Assembly (NCBI GenBank): GCA_041742235.1
Contig: JBGSJA010000229.1
Span: 1 to 7,916, forward strand
Source of the DNA: BOKV01 sp041742235
Lineage (GTDB): Bacteria; Pseudomonadota; Alphaproteobacteria; Rhizobiales; Rhizobiaceae
Direction of reading: 5' to 3'
Length of the DNA: 7,916 nt
Part shown: one piece after another, positions 1 to 5,936 of the stretch
Layout of the letters: each line of letters begins with the position of its first letter
How positions within the stretch are numbered: the first letter of the stretch is position 1
Made by a program: the position numbers and the translations under genes
Notes under the pieces: generated by a model
Seen by the model: the letters and a program-made list of their open reading frames with translations, nothing else
Database searches by the model: none
Told to the model about the DNA's origin: nothing

Positions 1-155
1 CCCTGCTGCGAAGCGGCTTCAAGCGCCTTGCGCGTCGCCTCCTGCGCGGTCTCGGCGGCTTGAGCCGCCAGCGCACTCGCCTGTTCGGCCAGCTCGCGCG
101 ACTTGGCAGCCAGCGCCTTGGCCGCTTCCAGCGTCTCGTTCATCGTCTCGGCCAT
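1..155 (-). CDS. pntAB: Transhydrogenase subunit alpha part 2 (PntAB), N-terminal part only
   Basis: This is the first 51 codons of a gene that continues past the left edge. The peptide starts MAETMNETLEAAKALAAK and stays rich in Ala, Glu, Gln and Lys, with hydrophobic residues spaced as in an amphipathic or coiled-coil helix. No membrane segment appears in the visible part. The call rests mainly on position: it directly follows pntAA and overlaps its stop. In alphaproteobacteria with a three-polypeptide transhydrogenase, this place is taken by PntAB, a small membrane protein with an Ala-rich N-terminus before its transmembrane helices; with PntB it forms the proton channel. Two ATGs stand in tandem, at 158-156 (overlapping the TGA as ATGA) and 155-153 (as TGATG). 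I chose the second because the AAGGAG at 168-163 is 7 nt from it but only 4 nt from the first. Translation is probably coupled to pntAA. The expected next gene, pntB, lies outside the window. Confidence 0.75.
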   Translation of the reverse strand, partial: MAETMNETLEAAKALAAKSRELAEQASALAAQAAETAQEATRKALEAASQQ

Positions 156-1309
156 CATTGCGCTCCTTGCGAAGGGGCTGTTTCCTTCGGCGCGAAGGCG
201 GGATGCACCACCTTGCCGCCATGGGTCAGCAGCGTTGCCTTGACCAGTTCGTCGTCCGGATTGACCGCCAGCGCCTTGGCTTCCTTGTTCACCAGGGTCT
301 CGAGAAAGGCAAAAAGGTTCCGGGCGTAAAGCAGCGACGCGGTCGCAGCGATGCGGCCCGCCATGTTGGGATAGCCGACAACCGAAACGCCGCCGACCCT
401 GGCGATTTCGCCCGGTTTGGCGCCTTCGACATTGCCGCCGCGTTCGACCGCAAGATCCACCACGACTGAGCCCGGCGCCATCGACTGAAGCATTTCCTTG
501 CTGACAAGGCGCGGCGCGGGCCTGCCGGGAATGAGCGCCGTGGTGATCACGATGTCCTGCTTGGCGATATGCGCAGCGACGAGCGCCGCCTGCTTGTCGC
601 GGTATTCCTTGGACATCTCCTTGGCGTAGCCGCCAGCAGTCTCCGCCTGCCTGAATTCATCGTCCTCGACCGCGATGAATTTCGCGCCGAGCGATTCGAC
701 CTGTTCCTTGGCGGCGGGGCGCACGTCGGTCGCCGTAACCACGGCGCCGAGCCGCTTTGCAGTGGCGATCGCCTGCAGTCCGGCCACGCCTGCGCCCATG
801 ACGAAGACGCGCGCCGCCGGTACCGTTCCGGCCGCCGTCATCATCATCGGCAAGGCGCGGTCATAGACGGCTGCAGCCTCGACCACGGCCTGGTAGCCGG
901 CGAGATTGGCCTGCGAGGAAAGCACGTCCATGACCTGCGCGCGGGTGATGCGCGGCATGAACTCCATCGCAAACGCCGAAATTCCGGCATTGGCCATCGC
1001 TTCGACGTCCTTTTCGTGGCCATAGGGATCCATGCTGGCGATGACCAGCGCGCCGGATTTGTAGGTCTTGCTTTCCTTCGGTGTCGGACGGCGCACCTTC
1101 AGCACCACATCGGCATCCGAGCCGTCCGCAGCCTTGCCGATCCTCGCGCCGGCGGCTTCGAACTGGCTGTCGGGAATTCGCGACTGCTCACCAGCCCCGC
1201 TTTCCACAAAGACATCGAACCCCAGTGCGGCCAGCTTCTTCGCGGTGTCTGGAGACAACGCCACACGCGTTTCACCGTCCGACCTTTCGACGGGAACGAA
1301 GAGCTTCAT
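155..1309 (-). CDS. pntAA: Proton-translocating NAD(P)+ transhydrogenase subunit alpha part 1
   Basis: This is the cytoplasmic NAD(H)-binding component (dI) of transhydrogenase, which transfers hydride from NADH to NADP+ driven by the proton gradient and so supplies NADPH for biosynthesis and redox defence. The protein has 384 residues, the usual length of the separate dI subunit, as in Rhodospirillum rubrum. An N-terminal AlaDh/PNT domain (about 1-135) precedes a Rossmann domain (about 140-340) with the glycine motif GAGVAGLQA at 172-180. The dI signature at 120-133 contains Arg120, Gln125, Asp128 and Ser131. With an offset of 7 these correspond to the R. rubrum residues 127, 132, 135 and 138 as I recall them, and Tyr228 to the mobile-loop Tyr235. 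The ATG at 1309 is preceded by GGGGGAGGT at 1326-1318, a strong ribosome-binding site. It lies 107 bp after the oxidase subunit gene and overlaps pntAB. There is no membrane segment, as expected for dI. No lesion is visible. Confidence 0.96.
   Translation of the reverse strand: MKLFVPVERSDGETRVALSPDTAKKLAALGFDVFVESGAGEQSRIPDSQFEAAGARIGKAADGSDADVVLKVRRPTPKESKTYKSGALVIASMDPYGHEKDVEAMANAGISAFAMEFMPRITRAQVMDVLSSQANLAGYQAVVEAAAVYDRALPMMMTAAGTVPAARVFVMGAGVAGLQAIATAKRLGAVVTATDVRPAAKEQVESLGAKFIAVEDDEFRQAETAGGYAKEMSKEYRDKQAALVAAHIAKQDIVITTALIPGRPAPRLVSKEMLQSMAPGSVVVDLAVERGGNVEGAKPGEIARVGGVSVVGYPNMAGRIAATASLLYARNLFAFLETLVNKEAKALAVNPDDELVKATLLTHGGKVVHPAFAPKETAPSQGAQ
163..168 (-). promoter_or_regulatory. 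Ribosome-binding site of pntAB
   Basis: On the minus strand AAGGAG lies inside the last codons of pntAA, followed by CGCA and then two tandem ATG codons. The spacing of 7 nt to the second ATG favours a start at 155, against 4 nt to the first. Its place within the upstream gene supports translational coupling. Confidence 0.6.
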
Positions 1310-1416
1310 TACGGATTACCTCCCCCACAGGCGGCGCACGGCACGGGCCGGCACAGGACAATTGCAGCAAAGGGGTGGCGTGGCAATACGCTACCCCGGC
1401 TCAGGCAACCGGCATG

Positions 1417-1647
1417 TCAGAAGACGAAGAAGGAAACGGCCATGAGGACAACCAGTAGCAGCGTTCCGCCAACCCAGCCCGCGCTGGTGAAGAATCCGGC
1501 CGCCATCGAAAGCATCAGGGCGACCAGGAAGATCACCGACCATTTCGTCAGCCAGATGAACCAGCCATAGGTGCGCTCATGCTCGGAATAGTCCATGGCG
1601 CTACCATGCGCGTTTCCGTGTTCTTCGTGCTTTGCAGCCTTGGCCAT
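1417..1647 (-). CDS. aa3-type cytochrome c oxidase subunit IV
   Basis: This is a small accessory membrane subunit of the aa3 cytochrome c oxidase, of the bacterial COX4_pro_2 family. The protein has 76 residues. A hydrophilic His- and Lys-rich N-terminus leads into the signature MDYSEHERTYGWFIWLTKW at 18-36, typical of the rhizobial members, then two hydrophobic stretches at about 36-52 and 56-76 that are probably two transmembrane helices. Paracoccus subunit IV is shorter, with a single helix, so the second helix marks the rhizobial form. The reading frame stays open 13 codons further upstream to a possible start at 1686. I place the start at ATG 1647 because GGGAGG at 1658-1653 lies 5 nt before it and the family signature begins soon after. 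The main oxidase subunits are not in the window. From memory, this gene often sits just upstream of pntAA in rhizobia. Its exact role in the oxidase is not well established. Confidence 0.87.
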   Translation of the reverse strand: MAKAAKHEEHGNAHGSAMDYSEHERTYGWFIWLTKWSVIFLVALMLSMAAGFFTSAGWVGGTLLLVVLMAVSFFVF

Positions 1648-1652
1648 TTCAG

Positions 1653-1658
1653 CCTCCC
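1653..1658 (-). promoter_or_regulatory. Ribosome-binding site that sets the oxidase subunit IV start
   Basis: GGGAGG on the minus strand is separated by the 5 nt CTGAA from the ATG at 1647-1645. The longer reading frame beginning at 1686 has no comparable site, so the shorter 76-residue protein is preferred. Confidence 0.7.
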
Positions 1659-1706
1659 GGTATGCGATTGAACCTTTGACCGGCAATTACACAATGTGGC
1701 GACAAT

Positions 1707-1740
1707 CGGCAATGCCGTCACGGACATCGGGCAAGTGACG
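1707..1740. repeat. Two overlapping short inverted repeats between genes
   Basis: CGGCAATGCCG at 1707-1717 is a perfect palindrome of 5-bp arms around one base. It overlaps by two bases a second inverted repeat, CGTCAC at 1716-1721 and GTGACG at 1735-1740, with a 13-nt loop. Both lie in the 110-bp gap between the lipoprotein stop and the oxidase subunit IV start. On the minus strand they start about 18 nt after the lipoprotein stop, where a terminator would be expected, but no T-run follows either stem. They could be a weak or Rho-assisted transcript end, an operator for the oxidase gene, or chance in GC-rich DNA. I found no good -35/-10 pair in this gap. Confidence 0.35.
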
Positions 1741-1757
1741 AATTGTCCCTTTTTCGG

Positions 1758-2126
1758 CTACGAAGCCGCCCGGCGCAACACGAATTGCTTGCCACCGCCA
1801 TCGGTACAATTGAGCGTATTGAGATCGGGCCGGGCGCAGGTCGCCGTGTTCTGCGTGCCGGTGACATTGCTGGTCCAGCTGAGGTCGACCTGCTTTTCCG
1901 AGATTGCCAGATAACCGCCCTGCGAAATAACGTTGCCGGTGTCGCTGGCGAGCGTGGTGAAACGGCCATTGTCGAACTGGGCGGTGTAGCCGCCCGTATC
2001 GGGGTTCCAGTTACCCGCGAGCCCGCCGCCGCCGGCGGTCGGATTGATCTTGTCCCTCTGGCACGCCGAAAGCGCGACTGCCGCCAGCACGAGCGCAATT
2101 CCCGCTGCGCGATGCGATTTCCTCAT
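1758..2126 (-). CDS. Omp10-like outer-membrane lipoprotein
   Basis: This is a small predicted lipoprotein of 122 residues. A basic N-terminus (MRKSHR) and a hydrophobic stretch lead to the lipobox LSAC at 19-22, so signal peptidase II would cleave before Cys22. The next residue is Gln, not Asp, which favours outer-membrane sorting. The mature part resembles Brucella Omp10 as I remember it: a Gly-rich linker, a G-x-W near residue 38-40, a phenylalanine/glycine-rich stretch ending in FTT, an SDTG motif, a GGYL strand, and a C-terminal pair of cysteines (Cys97 and Cys107, the latter in LNCT) that may form a disulfide. The pattern suggests a small beta-rich domain. Its biochemical function is unknown, although Omp10 is a known surface antigen in Brucella. 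ATG 2126 is chosen over TTG 2132 because AAGGAGG is 7 nt before the ATG and only 1 nt before the TTG. It follows the pepF stop by 2 nt and is almost certainly co-transcribed with pepF. Confidence 0.72.
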   Translation of the reverse strand: MRKSHRAAGIALVLAAVALSACQRDKINPTAGGGGLAGNWNPDTGGYTAQFDNGRFTTLASDTGNVISQGGYLAISEKQVDLSWTSNVTGTQNTATCARPDLNTLNCTDGGGKQFVLRRAAS

Positions 2127-2128
2127 TT

Positions 2129-3949
2129 TCAAACCTCCTTGATTTGCCGGTCGAGAGCCTCCAGCTCGTCGATCAGGCCCTCGATCATGGAAAGACCCCT
2201 ACTCCAGAACGCGGGCTCGGTCGCGTCAAGCCCGAATGGCCTCAAAAGCGTGCTGTGATGCCTGGTTCCACCGGCCTTCAGCAATTCGAAGTATCGGTCC
2301 TGGAAGCCTGAGTCCGCCTGCTGGTAGACTGCATAGAGCGAATTGACCAGGCAATCGCCGAAGGCATAGGCGTAGACATAGAAGGGCGAATGGATGAAGT
2401 GGGGCACGTAGCTCCACCAGATCCGGTAGGAGTCGTCGAATTCGAAAGCTTCGCCAAGGCTGGCCTTCTGCACTTCCAGCCACAATTCGCCCAGGCGTTC
2501 CTGCGTCAGTTCGCCTTCCAGCCGTTCGGTGTGGACCTTGCGCTCGAACAGATAGAACGCGATCTGCCGCACGACCGTGTTGAGCATGTCTTCGACCTTT
2601 TGGGCCAGCATCGCCCGGCGCTCGGACAGGCTTTGCGACCGGTCGAGCATGTGCCGGAAAGTCAGCATCTCGCCGAAGACCGACGCCGTTTCGGCGAGCG
2701 TCAGCGGCGTTTGCGACATCAAGGTTCCCTGCCCCGCTGCAAGCACCTGATGCACGCCGTGGCCCAACTCATGGGCAAGCGTCATCACGTCACGCGGCTT
2801 GCCCATGTAGTTGAGCATGACATAGGGATGGACCGAAGGGACCGTGGGATGGGCGAAAGCACCTGGCGACTTGCCCGGCCTGACCGGCGCATCGATCCAG
2901 TTGCGTTCGAAGAACCGCCCGGCAATCTCCGCCATGTCGGGCGAGAAACCGCCATAGGCTTCCAGCACAATTGCCTGTGCCTCGTTCCACGGGTAGATGC
3001 GATCTACCGATTTGGGCAGCGGCGCATTGCGGTCCCAATAGTTCATCTTGTCGAGACCAAGCCACTTCGCCTTCATGGCGTAGTAGCGGTGGGAAGTGCG
3101 CGGAAATGCATCCTCGACCGCTTTCACCAGCGCATCCACGACTTCCCGCTCGACCCGGTTCGACAGATGGCGCGCGTCGGCGACATCCTTGAATCCGCGC
3201 CACTGGTCGGAAATCTGCTTGTCCTTTGCCAGCGTGTTGGTCAGCAGCGTGAAAAGCCGCCCGTTCTGCGATAGCACGCGGCTGATCTCGCGGGCCGCTT
3301 CCTCGCGCCTTGCCCGGTCTGAGTCCAGCAACAGGTTCAGCGCCGGCTCAAGCGACAGGCTTTCGCCGCCGATATCGAATTTCAGCGCCGTCATGGTCTC
3401 GTCGAACAGCCGGTTCCACGCCGCCCGGCCCACGACCGACTTGTCGTGGAAGAGCTGCTCTATCCGGTCCTCGAGTTGGTAGGGCTTGTCCTTGCGCAGG
3501 TCCTCGATCCACGGCCGGTAGTGGCCCAGTTCGGGGATTGCCGACATCGCGGCATCGATCTTCGCATCTTCCAGCCGGTTCAGTTCCAGCTCGAAGAACA
3601 GCAGGTGCGAACTGGCGGCCGTGATCTTTTCCTGCGCATCGCCGTACGCCTTGGCGAGCGCCGGATCGGCGGTGTTCGCGGCATAGGCGAGGCCGGCATG
3701 CGACATTATCCGGCCCATGGTCTCCTGGATGCCCTCATACTCGCGGATGGCCAGCGCGATCCCGCCGGGATCGCTTTCAAGCAGCGCGGCAAGCCTGCCC
3801 TTGAAGCGGTCCTCGAAGGCCCTCGAGCGCTCGCGGCACCCGGCAAGGTCGTCGAGATAGGCCTTGCTTTGCGGTCCTGCGTAAAGATCCGAAAGGTTCC
3901 ATTCGGGCATTTCTCCCAACATGCGCGAAGGCTTGTTCGTACTTGTCAT
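2129..3949 (-). CDS. pepF: Oligoendopeptidase F, M3 family zinc metallopeptidase
   Basis: This is a cytoplasmic metallo-endopeptidase of family M3B that cleaves short peptides and is generally linked to peptide turnover. The protein has 606 residues, the normal size for PepF, and no signal peptide. The N-terminal helical region (about 15-200) carries the PepF_N-type segment. The catalytic M3 domain covers about 205-590. The zinc site is HELGHGVHQ at 393-401: His393 and His397 bind zinc and Glu394 is the catalytic base. Glu420 in the segment LAETASVFGE is the likely third ligand, at about the expected distance. The C-terminal Tyr- and His-rich stretch near 510-530 (VPHFIHSPFYVYAYAFG) matches the substrate-binding region of the family. 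ATG 3949 has GAGGAG at 3960-3955, 5 nt upstream. ATGs at codons 10 and 14 are possible but lack such a site. It is the first gene of a unit with the lipoprotein gene and is divergent from the response regulator gene. No damage is visible. Confidence 0.95.
   Translation of the reverse strand: MTSTNKPSRMLGEMPEWNLSDLYAGPQSKAYLDDLAGCRERSRAFEDRFKGRLAALLESDPGGIALAIREYEGIQETMGRIMSHAGLAYAANTADPALAKAYGDAQEKITAASSHLLFFELELNRLEDAKIDAAMSAIPELGHYRPWIEDLRKDKPYQLEDRIEQLFHDKSVVGRAAWNRLFDETMTALKFDIGGESLSLEPALNLLLDSDRARREEAAREISRVLSQNGRLFTLLTNTLAKDKQISDQWRGFKDVADARHLSNRVEREVVDALVKAVEDAFPRTSHRYYAMKAKWLGLDKMNYWDRNAPLPKSVDRIYPWNEAQAIVLEAYGGFSPDMAEIAGRFFERNWIDAPVRPGKSPGAFAHPTVPSVHPYVMLNYMGKPRDVMTLAHELGHGVHQVLAAGQGTLMSQTPLTLAETASVFGEMLTFRHMLDRSQSLSERRAMLAQKVEDMLNTVVRQIAFYLFERKVHTERLEGELTQERLGELWLEVQKASLGEAFEFDDSYRIWWSYVPHFIHSPFYVYAYAFGDCLVNSLYAVYQQADSGFQDRYFELLKAGGTRHHSTLLRPFGLDATEPAFWSRGLSMIEGLIDELEALDRQIKEV
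2134..2140 (-). promoter_or_regulatory. Ribosome-binding site of the lipoprotein gene, inside pepF
   Basis: AAGGAGG is read both as the Lys-Glu-Val codons that end PepF and as a near-perfect Shine-Dalgarno sequence 7 nt from ATG 2126. The pepF stop TGA lies between the site and the start codon, an arrangement that favours re-initiation by ribosomes finishing pepF. Confidence 0.75.
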
Positions 3950-4177
3950 CCGGTCTCCTCTTGCAGTCGCGCGGGGTGCAGGCCGCGCGCCGATTGCCTA
4001 AAACCATAGCGTGTCCAGTGAGATCCCGTTCACCTTTCCGCTTAAGCCCATCTTTATGAGACTGCAGTAGAAACGTCCAGAAATGAAACAGACCGCGGAG
4101 CCCTTCCGCAGGGACTGCGCCGCACGAAGGCGAACAACGACAACAACAACAGGGCACGGGGACGGACAGGGTATTTC
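3950..4177. other. Divergent intergenic region with an AAC-rich leader
   Basis: These 228 bp must carry the promoters of pepF (minus) and of the response regulator gene (plus). I found no -35/-10 pair or -24/-12 sigma-54 element good enough to call. A short hairpin, GCGGA 4095-4099 and TCCGC 4105-4109 with a 5-nt loop, has no T-run. Bases 4133-4151 consist of six NAC triplets (AAC, AAC, GAC, AAC, AAC, AAC) and one A, a G-poor stretch that should be unstructured in the mRNA leader. The regulator frame stays open from 4046, but it contains no ATG, GTG or TTG before 4178, which supports that start. Confidence 0.5.
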
Positions 4178-5695
<1,518 letters not shown>

Positions 5696-5801
5696 ACATC
5701 CCGTTTTCCACAGGCCATGCGCCCCTTGAACCGGCGCGAAGTGCCGCAATGCTCGCCAATTACTGCCCTGTTTGTTAGCTTTGGCGGGTTTATCGAACCT
5801 C

Positions 5802-5839
5802 GACCGCCTTGCTATCACCGCATTTGACCGCTTTGATAT
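5802..5839 (+). repeat. Imperfect direct repeats GACCGCYTTGMTAT
   Basis: GACCGCCTTGCTAT at 5802-5815 recurs as GACCGCTTTGATAT at 5826-5839, with 12 of 14 bases identical and a period of 24 bp. A shorter partial copy, ACCGCATTTG, sits between them at 5817-5826. Tandem copies with a period near two helical turns, about 100 bp upstream of a start codon, are the form of a transcription-factor operator. The second copy could also overlap a -10 element. No known regulator motif is recognised. Confidence 0.45.
5809..5837 (+). promoter_or_regulatory. Weak candidate promoter for the DUF882 gene
   Basis: TTGCTA at 5809-5814 and TTTGAT at 5832-5837 each match 4 of 6 bases of the sigma-70 consensus, and the 17-bp spacing is ideal. 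It would give a leader of roughly 90-95 nt containing the palindrome at 5890-5900. The match is modest and could be chance. It overlaps the direct repeats, so a factor bound there would affect it. Confidence 0.25.
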
Positions 5840-5889
5840 GGCTCAAGGTTCAGGTGGACATTCTTTGTTAACCACAAATGCGCCTAATG

Positions 5890-5900
5890 GGGTCAGACCC
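5890..5900. repeat. GGGTC-A-GACCC palindrome in the DUF882 leader
   Basis: Two perfect 5-bp arms flank one central A, within the wider TGGGGTCAGACCCA at 5888-5901, about 36 bp before the proposed TTG start. As RNA the one-base loop is too tight for the full stem, so a DNA site or a dispersed genomic repeat is more likely than a riboregulator. I recognise no specific protein for it. Confidence 0.4.
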
Positions 5901-5936
5901 AAAAGGGCCGGGAAACAAAAAACAGGCTAGCTGCAG

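Larger units (their letters stand above)
5696..5936. other. Intergenic region upstream of the DUF882 gene
   Basis: These 241 bp separate two plus-strand genes and are AT-richer than their surroundings in the middle part. They hold a GC-rich 5-bp hairpin soon after the regulator stop (5719-5737), imperfect direct repeats at 5802-5839, a GTTAAC palindrome at 5867-5872 and the GGGTC-A-GACCC palindrome at 5890-5900. The length and content suggest that the DUF882 gene has its own promoter. I see no small open reading frame with a convincing ribosome-binding site and no recognisable RNA gene. Confidence 0.5.

Noticed and set aside
569..1570. A 333-codon plus-strand open frame opposite pntAA and the oxidase subunit gene
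   Set aside because: It covers two well-recognised minus-strand genes, has no family resemblance and an Arg/His-rich shadow composition.
1648..1757. Sigma-70 promoter for the oxidase subunit gene (TTGCCG, 17 bp, TAATTG on the minus strand)
   Set aside because: The -10 hexamer matches only 2 of 6 consensus bases, so the call is not supported even though a promoter here is likely.
2390..3274. A 294-codon plus-strand open frame opposite pepF
   Set aside because: It overlaps the PepF catalytic domain including the zinc-site codons, and its product shows no recognisable motifs.
5719..5737. GCGCC/GGCGC hairpin just after the response regulator gene as a terminator
   Set aside because: The stem is only 5 bp with a 9-nt loop, and GAAGTGCC follows rather than a T-run. 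Such stems are common by chance in GC-rich DNA.
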